Part shown: positions 26,081 to 34,883 of the stretch, in pieces
Layout of the letters: every line of letters begins with the position of its first letter
How positions within the stretch are numbered: position 1 is the stretch's first letter
Source of the DNA: Streptomyces hundungensis
GTDB taxonomy: Bacteria > Actinomycetota > Actinomycetes > Streptomycetales > Streptomycetaceae
Reading direction: 5' to 3'
Length of the DNA stretch: 64,000 bases
Assembly (NCBI RefSeq): GCF_003627815.1
Contig: NZ_CP032698.1
Location: 6,696,001 to 6,760,000 of the forward strand
The notes under the pieces: generated by a model
Told to the model about the DNA's origin: nothing
Databases searched by the model: none
Seen by the model: the letters and a program-made list of their open reading frames with translations, nothing else
Program-made: the position numbers and the translations under genes

Positions 26081-27475
26081 ATGAAGGCCCACGACGGCAT
26101 GTACATCGACGGTGAATGGCGGGCCGCCGCGGGCCGCGACACCATCGCCGTGCTCAACCCGGTCGACGAGCAGCTCATCGACCACGTCCCGGCCGGCACG
26201 GCCGAGGACGTCGACGCCGCGGTGCGGGCCGCCCGCGCCGCCCTGCCGGCCTGGGCCGCGACCCCGCCCGCCGAGCGCGCCGCCAAGCTCGCGGCGCTGC
26301 GGGACGGGCTGCTTGCCCGCAAGGACGAGATAGCCGCGACCATCAGCGCCGAACTGGGCGCCCCGCTCCCGTTCGCACAGGCCGTACAGACGGGACTGCC
26401 GATCGCGGTCGCCGGTTCCTACGCCGACCTCGCCGCCTCCTACGCCTTCGAGGAGAAGATCGGGAACTCCACCGTCCATCTGGAGCCGGTCGGCGTCGTC
26501 GGCGCGATCACGCCCTGGAACTATCCGCTGCACCAGATCGTCAACAAGGTGGCGCCCGCCCTCGCGGCGGGGTGCACGGTCGTCCTCAAGCCCGCCGAGG
26601 ACACGCCCCTGACCGCGCAGCTCTTCGCCGAGGCCGTGCACGACATCGGCCTGCCCGCCGGGGTGTTCAACCTCGTCACCGGTCTCGGCCCGGTCGCGGG
26701 CCAGGCACTCGCCGAGCACGACGGGGTCGACCTGGTCTCCTTCACCGGCTCGACCGCCGTCGGACGGCAGATCGGCGCCACCGCCGGGGCCGCCGTCAAG
26801 CGGGTCGCCCTGGAGCTCGGCGGCAAGTCCGCCAATGTGATCCTGCCCTCCGCCGACCTGGCCAAGGCCGTGAACGTGGGCGTTGCCAACGTCATGGGCA
26901 ACTCCGGCCAGACGTGCAGCGCCTGGACGCGGATGCTGGTCCACGCCGACCAGTACGACGAGGCCGTCGAGCTCGCCTCGGCCGCCGCGGCCAAGTACAC
27001 CGTCGGCGACCGCGTCGGCCCACTGGTCAACGCCAAGCAGCTGACGCGCGTGCGCGGGTACATCGACAAGGGCGTCGAGGAGGGCGCGCGCATCGTGGCG
27101 GGCGGCTCCGAGGCACCCCTGGAGCGGGGCTACTACGTCGCGCCGACCGTCTTCGCGGACGTCACCCCCGAGATGACCATCGCCCAGGAGGAGATCTTCG
27201 GCCCGGTCGTCTCGCTCATCCGGTACGAGGACGAGGACGACGCCCTGCGGATCGCCAACGGCACCGTGTACGGCCTGGCCGGCGCCGTCTGGGCGGGCGA
27301 CGAAGCGGAGGCGGTGGCCTTCGCGCGCCGCATGGACACCGGCCAGGTCGACATCAACGGCGGACGCTTCAACCCGCTCGCTCCGTTCGGCGGTTACAAG
27401 CAGTCGGGGGTGGGCCGCGAACTCGGCGTCCACGGTCTGACCGAGTACCTCCAGACCAAGTCGCTCCAGTTCTGA
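26081..27475 (+). CDS. NAD(P)-dependent aldehyde dehydrogenase
   Basis: 464 aa, oxidising aldehydes to acids. It has the cofactor motif [12 protein letters not shown], the catalytic Glu in [12 protein letters not shown] and the catalytic Cys in [12 protein letters not shown], with [13 protein letters not shown] as the Rossmann entry. Length is somewhat short of the 480-500 norm at the N-terminus. The start ATG 26081 is set by GGGAGGA; an ATG at 26054 is in frame. The alcohol dehydrogenase follows 41 bp later, so the pair may run alcohol to aldehyde to acid. Confidence 0.93.
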   Translation: MKAHDGMYIDGEWRAAAGRDTIAVLNPVDEQLIDHVPAGTAEDVDAAVRAARAALPAWAATPPAERAAKLAALRDGLLARKDEIAATISAELGAPLPFAQAVQTGLPIAVAGSYADLAASYAFEEKIGNSTVHLEPVGVVGAITPWNYPLHQIVNKVAPALAAGCTVVLKPAEDTPLTAQLFAEAVHDIGLPAGVFNLVTGLGPVAGQALAEHDGVDLVSFTGSTAVGRQIGATAGAAVKRVALELGGKSANVILPSADLAKAVNVGVANVMGNSGQTCSAWTRMLVHADQYDEAVELASAAAAKYTVGDRVGPLVNAKQLTRVRGYIDKGVEEGARIVAGGSEAPLERGYYVAPTVFADVTPEMTIAQEEIFGPVVSLIRYEDEDDALRIANGTVYGLAGAVWAGDEAEAVAFARRMDTGQVDINGGRFNPLAPFGGYKQSGVGRELGVHGLTEYLQTKSLQF

Positions 27476-27516
27476 GCCCCTTCAGCCCTTCCCACCGTTC
27501 AGGAGTCACGCACGCC

Positions 27517-28596
27517 ATGGTTCGCGCCGCCGTACTGCCCGCCGTCGGCTCTCCGCTGGAGATCACCGACATCGACCTGCCCGAGCCGGGCCCCGGCCAG
27601 GTGCGGGTCCGCCTGGCCGCCGCCGGGGTCTGCCACTCCGACCTCTCCCTCACCAACGGCACCATGCGGGTCCCGGTCCCGGCCGTCCTCGGGCACGAGG
27701 GCGCGGGCACCGTCGTCGCCGTCGGCGAGGGCGTCACCTCGGTCGCCCCGGGGGCCGAGGTCGTCCTCAACTGGGCCCCGTCCTGCGGGAGTTGTCACCC
27801 GTGTTCGCTCGGCGAGGTGTGGCTCTGCGTCAACGCCCTGAACGGCGCGGCGTCCGTGTACGCCCGCACGGCGGACGGCGCCGAGCTGCACCCGGGCCTG
27901 AACGTGGCCGCGTTCGCCGAGGAGACCGTCGTCGCCGAGAACTGCCTGATCCCGCTGCCCGAGGGGATACCGCTCACCGAGGCCGCGCTGCTCGGCTGCG
28001 CGGTCCTCACCGGGTACGGGGCGATCCACCACTCGGCGAGGGTGCGCGCGGGGGAGACCGTGGCGGTGTTCGGCGCGGGCGGCGTGGGCCTCGCCACCCT
28101 TCAGGCCGCCCGGATCGCGGGCGCCGGGCAGATCATCGCCGTCGACGTCTCCCCCGAGAAGGAGGAGCTGGCCCGCCGGGCCGGCGCGACGGACTACGTG
28201 GTCGCCTCCGAGACCACGGCCAAGGACATCCGCCGGCTCACCGGCGGCCACGGCACCGATGTGGCCGTCGAGTGCGTGGGCCGCGCGGTCACCATCCGCA
28301 CCGCCTGGGAGTCGACCCGGCGCGGCGGCCGAACCACCGTCGTCGGCATCGGGGGCAAGGACCAGCAGGTCACCTTCAACGCCCTGGAGATCTTCCACTG
28401 GGGCCGCACCCTCGCGGGCTGTGTGTACGGCAACTGCGACCCCGCGGCCGACCTTCCGGTCCTGGCCGACCACATCCGCTCCGGCCGCCTCGACCTCACC
28501 TCGATGGTGTCCGAGCGGATCACCCTCGACGGCATCCCGGCCGCCTTCGACACCATGCTCGCGGGCAAGGGCGGCCGGGCGCTGGTGGTGTTCTGA
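27517..28596 (+). CDS. Zinc-dependent alcohol dehydrogenase (MDR superfamily, class III-like)
   Basis: 359 aa. Catalytic zinc ligands are in CHSDLSL (Cys38 region), GHEGAGTV and Cys near CAVL. The structural zinc site is CGSCHPC...C (NWAPSCGSCHPCSLGEVWLC). The NAD-binding motif is GAGGVG. This layout is that of class III/NDMA-type long-chain alcohol dehydrogenases. The gene is the second of a two-gene unit with the aldehyde dehydrogenase; AGGAG lies 11 bp before the ATG. The substrate is unknown. Confidence 0.92.
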   Translation: MVRAAVLPAVGSPLEITDIDLPEPGPGQVRVRLAAAGVCHSDLSLTNGTMRVPVPAVLGHEGAGTVVAVGEGVTSVAPGAEVVLNWAPSCGSCHPCSLGEVWLCVNALNGAASVYARTADGAELHPGLNVAAFAEETVVAENCLIPLPEGIPLTEAALLGCAVLTGYGAIHHSARVRAGETVAVFGAGGVGLATLQAARIAGAGQIIAVDVSPEKEELARRAGATDYVVASETTAKDIRRLTGGHGTDVAVECVGRAVTIRTAWESTRRGGRTTVVGIGGKDQQVTFNALEIFHWGRTLAGCVYGNCDPAADLPVLADHIRSGRLDLTSMVSERITLDGIPAAFDTMLAGKGGRALVVF

Positions 28597-28671
28597 GGGA
28601 CCCGGCCGGGTCCCGGTGGTGTCTTGAGGGACCCGGCCGGGAGCTCATGGTGTTCTGAGGGACCCGGCCGG
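28587..28671. repeat. 31-bp periodic triplication at the end of the alcohol dehydrogenase gene
   Basis: A 23-bp unit starting GGTGTTCTGAGGGACCCGGC occurs at 28587-28609, 28618-28640 (two changes) and 28649-28671. The first unit includes the gene's own stop codon. Each holds a GGGACCCGGCCGG core, and the first extends to an 18-bp palindrome that could act as a terminator. The gene end has been duplicated twice. Confidence 0.85.
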
Positions 28672-28674
28672 TCC

Positions 28675-29673
28675 TCAGTCGACCCGCTCCGCCGAGCCGT
28701 CGGGCGCGGGCGGGACCGCTCCGGGCTCGGCGGTGGGGGCGGGCACGCCCGTCGCGGCGACACCGCCGCCCTCGCGTGCGGCGGGCCGGGAGCGGGAGAC
28801 CGCCACACCCGCGAGGCAGATCGCGCCGCCCACCAGCGTGAGCGCGGCCGGCACCTCGTCGAGCACCGCCCAGGACATCAGCACGACCAGGGCGGGCACC
28901 ACATAGGTCGTCGCGCCCATCCGGCTGGCCGAGGTGCGCGCAAGGGCGTACGCCCAGGTGGTGAAGGCGAGGGCGGTCGGAAAGACGCCGAGGTAGACCA
29001 TGTTGAGGGTCGCCGAAGCCGGCGCGTGCGAGGCGTCCGAGACCAGCTGCCCGCTGAACGGCAGACAGGTCAGGGCCCCCACCAGGCAGGCGAAGAAGGT
29101 CACTTGGAGCGGGCTGCCGTGCCGCAGCGCGGGCTTTTGCAGGACGACTCCGGCCGCGTAGGTGGCCGCCGCGACCAGGCACAGCACCACCCCGAGCACC
29201 GAGGCGTGCCCCTCGCCCGACATGGAGAGCCCCACGGCGATCGCGCCCGCGAAGGAGACGGCCATGCCGGCGATCAGCCGCGGCGGCAGTGCCTCGCCGA
29301 GGAAGCGCGAGGCGAGCAGGGCCATGAGGATGGGGCCGATGTTCACGATCATCGCGGCGGTACCGGCGTCGACCTGCTGCTCGCCCCAGTTCAGCAGGGC
29401 GACCGTGTAGCAGGCGAACCACAGCACTCCGGACGCCACGATGCCGGGCCAGGCGGCGCGCGGCGGCAGCCCTTCACGGCGTATGAGCAGCAGGAGACCG
29501 AGCACGAGCGTCCCGGCGAGGAGCCGTCCAAGGGCCAGGGCGCCGGGGGAGTAGGCCGCGCCCGCGCTGCGGATCGACACGAAGGCCGAGGCCCACAGCA
29601 CGACGGAGACCGCCACCGCGGCCAGGGCGAGCCGAGCGGAACGGCGCTCGGGCGAGAAGTTCGTCAGGGTCAT
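28675..29673 (-). CDS. EamA-type DMT superfamily transporter (exporter)
   Basis: 332 aa with ten predicted membrane helices in two EamA halves (for example VVLWASAFVSIRSAG ... GVLWFACYTVALLNWGEQQV, and the second half from SVLGVVLCLVAAATYAAGV). The C-terminal 45 residues are a hydrophilic Pro/Ala-rich tail. Members export amino acids or metabolites; the cargo is unknown. The ATG at 29673 gives MTLTNFSPERRSARL, a good inside-positive start; the frame is open 20 codons further. It converges with the alcohol dehydrogenase. Confidence 0.88.
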   Translation of the reverse strand: MTLTNFSPERRSARLALAAVAVSVVLWASAFVSIRSAGAAYSPGALALGRLLAGTLVLGLLLLIRREGLPPRAAWPGIVASGVLWFACYTVALLNWGEQQVDAGTAAMIVNIGPILMALLASRFLGEALPPRLIAGMAVSFAGAIAVGLSMSGEGHASVLGVVLCLVAAATYAAGVVLQKPALRHGSPLQVTFFACLVGALTCLPFSGQLVSDASHAPASATLNMVYLGVFPTALAFTTWAYALARTSASRMGATTYVVPALVVLMSWAVLDEVPAALTLVGGAICLAGVAVSRSRPAAREGGGVAATGVPAPTAEPGAVPPAPDGSAERVD

Positions 29674-29769
29674 GCGAGGACAGTAAGCGCAGCGGGGTCT
29701 GGATCCGGCCGAATTTTCGGCGGGCCCGGCCACCCCGGGCGCCCGGGCGCGAGGGGCGGTTCGGGCCGA

Positions 29770-30410
29770 CTACCGGGCGAGCGCCTCGTACTGGAGGGAG
29801 AGCCCGTCGAGCAGGGCCCGCAGCCCCGTCTCGAAGGCGCCCTCGTCGATCTCCTGCTGCCGTTCGGCCAGGAGGTGCGCCTGGCCGAGATGGGGATAGT
29901 CCGCCGGATCGTAGGCCGCCTCGTCGTCCACGAAACCGCGGGCGAAGGAGCCGAGCGCCGACCCCATCACGAAGTACCGCATCAGCGCGCCGATCCGGGT
30001 CGCCTGGGCGGGGGCCAGCCCGCGGCGACCATCGAGCCGAACACCGCGTCCGCGAGCCGCAGGCCCGCCGGGCGCCGGCCGGGACCCTGGGCCAGGACCG
30101 GAACGATGTGGGGGTGGCGGGTCAGGACGGAGCGGTAGGCGAGCGCCCAGTCGTGCAGGGCGGTACGCCAGTCGCGGTCGTCGTCCGCCTCGAACATCGA
30201 CAGGTCGACCTGGGCGGAGGTGGCGTCCGCGACCGCTTCCAGGATCTCGTCCTTGGTGCGGAAGTGGTTGTAGAGGGAGGGCCCGCTGACCCCGAGCTCG
30301 GCGGCCAAGCGCCGGGTCGACACGGCGGCCAGGCCCTCCGCGTCCACCAGCGCGCTCGCCGCCGCGACGATGCGGTCGGTGCTCAGGAGGGGCTTGCGCG
30401 GTCGGGCCAT
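29770..30410 (-). pseudogene. TetR family regulator broken by a -1 frameshift
   Basis: The start ATG at 30410 begins MARPRKPLLSTDRIVAAASA with an intact helix-turn-helix (RRLAAELGVSGPSLYNHFRT). Reading fails near 30009: the frame becomes PPPRRPGSAR and stops at 29982. Restoring one C in GGGCGGGGG (about 30006-30014) rejoins it to a normal TetR C-terminus (ATRIGALMRYFVMGSALGSF ... LQYEALAR, stop 29770). The intact protein would be about 213 aa. Either the repressor is inactive or there is a homopolymer sequencing error. It is divergent from the acyl-CoA dehydrogenase. Confidence 0.82.
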
Positions 30411-30436
30411 GCGGCACATAGTAGGGCCTGCCAACC

Positions 30437-30456
30437 AAAAACTAGCAGTGGTAATT
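30437..30456. promoter_or_regulatory. A-rich operator between the TetR gene and the acyl-CoA dehydrogenase (site E)
   Basis: AAAAACTAGCAGTGGTAATT matches 15 of 20 positions of site D (26021-26040), with the CTA/TA dyad ends kept. It sits in the 66-bp divergent gap, where the adjacent TetR protein would be expected to bind, 20 bp before the dehydrogenase ATG. Confidence 0.65.
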
Positions 30457-30476
30457 AAAACTGGGGTGCAGTCACC

Positions 30477-31628
30477 ATGAACCTGGAGCTGAGCGAGGAA
30501 CAGACGGCGGCCCGGCGGCTGGCCGAGGAGTTCGTCGCGCGCGAGATCACCCCGCACGTCGTCGAGTGGGACCGCTCCGAGAACGTCGACAAATCGATCG
30601 TGAAGAAGCTGGGCGCGCTCGGCTTCCTCGGGCTCACCATCGACGAGGAGTACGGCGGCTCGGGCGGTGACCACCTCGCGTACTGCCTGGTCACCGAGGA
30701 ACTCGGCCGGGGCGACTCCTCGGTCCGCGGCATCGTCTCCGTCTCGCTCGGCCTGGTCACCAAGACGATCGCGTCCTGGGGCGATGAGGAGCAGAAGCGG
30801 GCCTGGCTGCCGCGACTGACCTCGGGCGACGCCATCGGCTGCTTCGGCCTCACCGAGCCGGGCACCGGTTCCGACGCGGGCAACCTCACCACGAAGGCGG
30901 TCCGCGACGGCGACGCGTATGTGATCAACGGCGCCAAGATGTTCATCACCAACGGCACCTGGGCCGATGTGGTGCTGCTCTTCGCCCGCACCAACGACAC
31001 CCCGGGCCACCGCGGTGTGTCCGCCTTCCTGGTCCCCACCGACACCCCCGGCCTCACCCGCCGCACCATCCACGGCAAGCTCGGACTGCGCGGACAGGCG
31101 ACCGCCGAGCTCGTCCTCGACGACGTACGGGTCCCGGCGGGCGCGCTGCTCGGCCCCGAGGGCAAGGGGTTCTCGATCGCGATGTCGGCGCTCGCCAAGG
31201 GGCGGATGTCGGTCGCGGCGGGCTGCGTCGGCATCGCCCAGGCCGCCCTGGACGCGGCCGTCGGATACGCGCGCGAACGCGAGCAGTTCGGCAAGCCGAT
31301 CGCCCACTACCAGCTCGTCCAGGAGCTGATCAGCGACATCTCGGTGGACGTGGACGCCGCCCGGCTCCTCACCTGGCGGGTCGCCGACCTCATCGACCGC
31401 GGCGAGGAGTTCGCGACCGCCGCCTCCAAGGCCAAGCTGTTCGCCTCCGAGGCCGCGGTGCGCGCGGCCAACAACGCGCTCCAGGTCTTCGGCGGATATG
31501 GCTACATCGACGAGTACCCGGTCGGAAAGCTGCTGCGGGACGCCCGGGTGATGACGCTGTACGAGGGCACGAGCCAGATCCAGAAACTCATCATCGGCCG
31601 TGCGGAGACCGGGATTTCGGCGTTCTGA
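30477..31628 (+). CDS. Acyl-CoA dehydrogenase
   Basis: 383-aa FAD flavoenzyme introducing the alpha-beta double bond in acyl-CoA. Motifs: CFGLTEPGTGSDAGNL (FAD/substrate loop), MFITNGTWADV, an ETF-facing region, and MTLYEGTSQIQKLIIGR, whose Glu is the catalytic base of short/medium-chain enzymes. Length matches the short-chain/glutaryl group. It is divergent from the frameshifted TetR gene, which may leave it derepressed. The chain-length specificity cannot be called. Confidence 0.94.
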   Translation: MNLELSEEQTAARRLAEEFVAREITPHVVEWDRSENVDKSIVKKLGALGFLGLTIDEEYGGSGGDHLAYCLVTEELGRGDSSVRGIVSVSLGLVTKTIASWGDEEQKRAWLPRLTSGDAIGCFGLTEPGTGSDAGNLTTKAVRDGDAYVINGAKMFITNGTWADVVLLFARTNDTPGHRGVSAFLVPTDTPGLTRRTIHGKLGLRGQATAELVLDDVRVPAGALLGPEGKGFSIAMSALAKGRMSVAAGCVGIAQAALDAAVGYAREREQFGKPIAHYQLVQELISDISVDVDAARLLTWRVADLIDRGEEFATAASKAKLFASEAAVRAANNALQVFGGYGYIDEYPVGKLLRDARVMTLYEGTSQIQKLIIGRAETGISAF

Positions 31629-31707
31629 GGGTCACTGGGTCATCTGAGTACGTACTGAGTACGGGAGCGGATGTGGCGCACGCCACGTCCGCTCCATGCT
31701 GTCCGTC

Positions 31708-31995
31708 ATGAGTGAGACACCGGTCAAGCAGCAGAACACCGCGGCGTACTACGGACAGGCCGTCGCCGCCTTCTCGATCGCGCTCGTCGCCACCGCGATC
31801 GGCATCCTCCGCCTCCAGGCGGACGCCTGGGTCCGCGCCTTCCTGGCCATGGCGGTCCTCTACCTCGTCACCTCCGCCTTCACGCTGGCCAAGGTGATCA
31901 GGGACCGGCAGGAGGCCGGCCAGATCGTCAGCCGGGTCGACCAGGCCCGCCTGGAGAAGCTCCTGGCCGAACACGACCCGTTCCAGAAGCTCTAA
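31708..31995 (+). CDS. YiaA/YiaB-type small membrane protein
   Basis: 95 aa with two transmembrane helices (about 17-37 and 42-62) separated by a short loop, the YiaA/YiaB two-helix domain pattern, and a charged C-terminal tail (IRDRQEAGQIVSRVDQARLE). Function in the family is unknown. The ATG at 31708 is chosen because it begins the hydrophilic MSETPVKQQN leader; an ATG at 31696 is in frame. It is 80 bp after the acyl-CoA dehydrogenase. Its stop codon overlaps the operator of the next TetR gene. Confidence 0.85.
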   Translation: MSETPVKQQNTAAYYGQAVAAFSIALVATAIGILRLQADAWVRAFLAMAVLYLVTSAFTLAKVIRDRQEAGQIVSRVDQARLEKLLAEHDPFQKL

Positions 31996-32006
31996 GCGCT
32001 TGCTCA
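31994..32006. promoter_or_regulatory. AAGCGCTTGCTCA element before the TetR gene
   Basis: The 13-mer contains the palindrome AAGCGCTT and lies 60 bp before the TetR ATG, over the stop codon of the YiaA gene. The same 13-mer is found at 33364-33376, 67 bp before the MaoC start. An autoregulatory operator is likely. Confidence 0.6.
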
Positions 32007-32066
32007 CCCTCGGGGTATGGTGTTCGTCCTGCTGAACGAAGCGCGGACGGACGAGAGGGGCGAGCG

Positions 32067-32702
32067 ATGGGTACGGCTGACGTGACCGAGGAGACGGCCG
32101 GCGGCGAGGAGAAGCCGTGGGGCGAGGTCACGCCCGAGGCCGCCAGGAGGCTGCTCGTCGCCGCCGTCGAGGCCTTCGCCGAGCGCGGGTACCACGCCAC
32201 CACCACCCGCGACATCGCGGGCCGGGCCGGCATGAGCCCGGCCGCGCTCTACATCCACTACAAGACCAAGGAAGAGCTGCTCCACCGGATCAGCCGGATC
32301 GGCCACGACAAGGCCCTGGAGATCCTGCGGTCCGCGGCCGAAGGGGAGGGCAGCGCCGCCGAGCGGCTCTCCGCCGCCGTGCGCTCCTTCGTCCGCTGGC
32401 ACGCGGGGCACCACATGACGGCGCGCGTGGTCCAGTACGAGCTCGACGCGCTCGGCGCCGAGCACCGCGGCGAGATCGTGGAACTGCGACGCCAGAGCGA
32501 CGCCGCGGTGCGCCGCATCCTGGGCGACGGTGTGGCCGCGGGCGAGTTCGACGTCCCGGACGTGCCGGGCACCACCCTCGCCGTGCTGTCGCTCTGCATC
32601 GACGTGGCGCGCTGGTTCAACACCGAGGGACGCCGGACGCCCGACGAGGTCGGCGCGCTCTACGCCGACCTCGTACTGCGCATGGTGGGCGCCCAGAAGT
32701 AG
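32067..32702 (+). CDS. TetR family regulator (probably of the MaoC-type hydratase)
   Basis: 211 aa. Helix-turn-helix at about 28-72 (FAERGYHATTTRDIAGRAGMSPAALYIHYKTKEELL). The C-terminal domain (SAAVRSFVRWHAGHHMTARVVQYEL ...) resembles TetR proteins of acyl-CoA metabolism such as KstR2-like repressors. The shared 13-mer before it and before the MaoC gene, both within this 1.4 kb, makes a self- and hydratase-regulating role likely. The start follows GAGAGGGGCGAGCG. The ligand is probably an acyl-CoA (inference). Confidence 0.88.
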   Translation: MGTADVTEETAGGEEKPWGEVTPEAARRLLVAAVEAFAERGYHATTTRDIAGRAGMSPAALYIHYKTKEELLHRISRIGHDKALEILRSAAEGEGSAAERLSAAVRSFVRWHAGHHMTARVVQYELDALGAEHRGEIVELRRQSDAAVRRILGDGVAAGEFDVPDVPGTTLAVLSLCIDVARWFNTEGRRTPDEVGALYADLVLRMVGAQK

Positions 32703-32835
32703 CGGCGGCCCGGGGGCACTTGGGGCGTGCGGGGCCGGCGGGTGTCGGCGGGGAGGTCCGGCCCGGCGGTCAGGGGCATCGGCCGGGCGGGCAGGCCCGT
32801 CGGGCGGGGAGGTGCCGGGAAAAATCCGGGGCCGC

Positions 32836-33297
32836 TCAGAAGAAGTAGCGCGAGACCGACTCGGCCACGCACACCGGCTTGTCGCCGCCCTCGCGCTCGA
32901 CGGTGACCTTCGCGGTGACCTGGACGCCGCCGCCCGCCTCCACGACCTCCGTCAGCTCCGCGGTGGCGCGCAGCCGCGAGCCGACCGGCACGGGGGAGGG
33001 GAAACGGACCTTGTTCGTGCCGTAGTTGATGCCCATCTTCATGCCTTCGACGCGCAGGACCTGCGGGACCAGCGTCGGCAGCAGCGACAGGGTGAGATAG
33101 CCGTGCGCGATCGTCGTCCCGAACGGTCCGGTCGCGGCCCGGGCCGGGTCGACGTGGATCCACTGGTGGTCGCCGGTGGCGTCGGCGAACAGGTCGATCC
33201 GCTTCTGGTCGATCTCCAGCCAGTCGCTGTGCCCGAGCTGCTCGCCCACCCCGGCCTTCAACTCCTCGGCGGACGTGAAGATCCTCGGCTCTGCCAT
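32836..33297 (-). CDS. MaoC-like (R)-specific enoyl-CoA hydratase
   Basis: 153-aa hot-dog fold protein. The hydratase-2 motif is [34 protein letters not shown], with the Asp and His dyad in DHQWIHVD. It hydrates trans-2-enoyl-CoA; NodN-like binding proteins share the fold. The ATG at 33297 is clear although the frame is open further upstream. It converges on the TetR gene and is divergent from soxR. Confidence 0.9.
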   Translation of the reverse strand: MAEPRIFTSAEELKAGVGEQLGHSDWLEIDQKRIDLFADATGDHQWIHVDPARAATGPFGTTIAHGYLTLSLLPTLVPQVLRVEGMKMGINYGTNKVRFPSPVPVGSRLRATAELTEVVEAGGGVQVTAKVTVEREGGDKPVCVAESVSRYFF

Positions 33298-33363
33298 GTC
33301 CTTGGTCCCTGCCTCTCGCGACGCTCTCACCGTCATGGAAACCGCCTGCGCACGCTCCTGTAC

Positions 33364-33376
33364 AAGCGCTTGCTCA
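33364..33376. promoter_or_regulatory. AAGCGCTTGCTCA element before the MaoC gene
   Basis: Identical 13-mer to 31994-32006; here it sits in the perfect 10-bp palindrome CAAGCGCTTG (33363-33372). The CAAG-NN-CTTG form resembles the published KstR2 motif, though the regulator here may differ. Confidence 0.6.
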
Positions 33377-33466
33377 GCAAGCTCAGCATGGGCGGGACCG
33401 CCGGTCCTGTCAACGATGTCCCGGGCGGCCCCGAGGGCCCGCCCGGCGGCCAGTAGGGTTCGAGGG

Positions 33467-33928
33467 GTGCCGCAGATTCCAGAGAAGATCCACGAGCTCA
33501 CGGTCGGCCAGCTGTCCGCGCGCAGTGGCGCAGCCGTGTCCGCCCTGCACTTCTACGAGACCAAGGGCCTGATCGTCAGCCGCCGGACCTCCGGCAACCA
33601 GCGCCGCTACGGCCGCGACACCCTGCGCCGCGTCGCCTTCATCCGGGCCGCGCAGCGCGTCGGCATTCCGCTGGCCACGATCCGGGACGCCCTGGCCGCG
33701 CTTCCCGAGGAGCGCACCCCGACCAAGGAGGACTGGGCGCTCCTGTCCGAGAACTGGCGTGCCGAACTCGACCGGCGGATAAGCCAGTTGGGCCGGTTGC
33801 GCGACCATCTCTCGGACTGCATCGGCTGCGGCTGTCTGTCCCTCGACACCTGTGTGCTGTCCAATCCGGACGACGTCTTCGGCACCAGCAGGACCGGCTC
33901 CCGCCTCCTCGCCGAACGCAAGGCCTGA
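33467..33928 (+). CDS. soxR: Redox-sensing MerR family activator SoxR
   Basis: 153 aa. MerR-type helix-turn-helix at about 11-55 ([26 protein letters not shown]), a dimer helix, then the [2Fe-2S] site Cys118, Cys121, Cys123 and Cys129 (CX2CXCX5C), exactly as in SoxR. In Streptomyces it answers redox-active antibiotics rather than superoxide, switching on a few oxidoreductase/transport genes. There is no soxS (not expected). Start: GTG 33467 after a GAGGG site. Neighbours do not look like its targets. Confidence 0.95.
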   Translation: MPQIPEKIHELTVGQLSARSGAAVSALHFYETKGLIVSRRTSGNQRRYGRDTLRRVAFIRAAQRVGIPLATIRDALAALPEERTPTKEDWALLSENWRAELDRRISQLGRLRDHLSDCIGCGCLSLDTCVLSNPDDVFGTSRTGSRLLAERKA

Positions 33929-33998
33929 CCTTCCGGCCGGTCGCGCACGCCGGGGCGCGGAACGGCTGGGCCCCGGGTGTCGTGCGGGCCCGGTACAC

Positions 33999-34706
33999 CT
34001 ACGCGCGGCCCAGCGCCGCGCTCACCAACTGGGCGTTGGAGGCGGCACGTTGACCGTCCGGCAGGACCAGCACGTCCTCCAGGCCCACGCGGGTGTCGAG
34101 GCCGAGCGCGAGCGCCAGACGCAGCACCGGCCAGGCGTGGTCGTCCTCGCCGTGCAGCAGCACGGGCCTGCCGTGCGCGGCGCCGAGCTCGGCGAGGAGG
34201 GCGCGGGCCGTCGGCTCGGCGGCCCCCTGCGCGGGGTCGGTCACCTCGGCCAGAACACGCAGCACCCTCGGCCCGAGCGGGGAGGCGAGAAAGCGCCGGG
34301 CCGCGTCGGTGCCGGACCAGATGCCCGCCTCGATGCCCACCCCCCGGTCGAGCAGCGCGGCCGCCACCGCCTCGGCGCCCTCCTCGTGCCAGTTGACCGA
34401 GGCGTAGTCGGGCAGCACCGTCCAGGACTTGACGCGCTCCACACGGCGCGCCGGATCGGGCTCGGCCCAGGCGCCGGTGGTGACGCCCACCGGCACGCTC
34501 ACCACGGCCCGTATCGCCTCCAGCGCCGGTCCCACCACACCAGGTGAGAGCGAGTCGTCGCCGCAGGGCGTCTTGGGGTGGACGTGGATCTCGGCGGCGC
34601 CGGCGGCCACCGCATCGGCCGCGGAGCGCGCGAGGGCGGCCGGGGACAACGGCACCATCGCGCCGTCGGCCGCGCCGCGGGCGCCGTTCAGACAGACCTG
34701 GATCAT
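33999..34706 (-). CDS. BKACE-family beta-keto acid cleavage enzyme (DUF849)
   Basis: 235 aa. Zinc-binding HVH in IHVHPKTP (residues about 48-55), a TGAWAEPDP segment, and the C-terminal RVGLEDVLVLPDG typical of DUF849 proteins. The family condenses beta-keto acids with acetyl-CoA; 3-keto-5-aminohexanoate cleavage enzyme is the founding member. It is shorter than the usual 270-310 aa, and NWHEEGAEAVAA replaces part of the middle, so the substrate pocket is likely altered. The ATG at 34706 is preceded by a long purine-rich repeat region. Confidence 0.82.
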   Translation of the reverse strand: MIQVCLNGARGAADGAMVPLSPAALARSAADAVAAGAAEIHVHPKTPCGDDSLSPGVVGPALEAIRAVVSVPVGVTTGAWAEPDPARRVERVKSWTVLPDYASVNWHEEGAEAVAAALLDRGVGIEAGIWSGTDAARRFLASPLGPRVLRVLAEVTDPAQGAAEPTARALLAELGAAHGRPVLLHGEDDHAWPVLRLALALGLDTRVGLEDVLVLPDGQRAASNAQLVSAALGRA

Positions 34707-34776
34707 GTCTTCGAGGGTGCCAGAGCCCACTGACATCGACGCCGGAAGGGGCCGACGGGAATCATCGTGATCCCCC

Positions 34777-34821
34777 GGGGACGGAGGAATCGGGGACGGA
34801 AGAATCGGGAACGGAGGAAGA
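34777..34821. repeat. 15-bp tandem repeat between BKACE and the zinc-ribbon gene
   Basis: GGGGACGGAGGAATC, GGGGACGGAAGAATC and GGGAACGGAGGAAGA are three adjacent degenerate 15-bp units. They lie in the 177-bp gap upstream of the BKACE start and are purine-rich on the plus strand. Confidence 0.75.
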
Positions 34822-34883
34822 GGACGCAGGAGGCGAGGGGTCGGGTGGCACCGCGGGGGAGAGTCGGCTCGCCCCCGCGCCGC

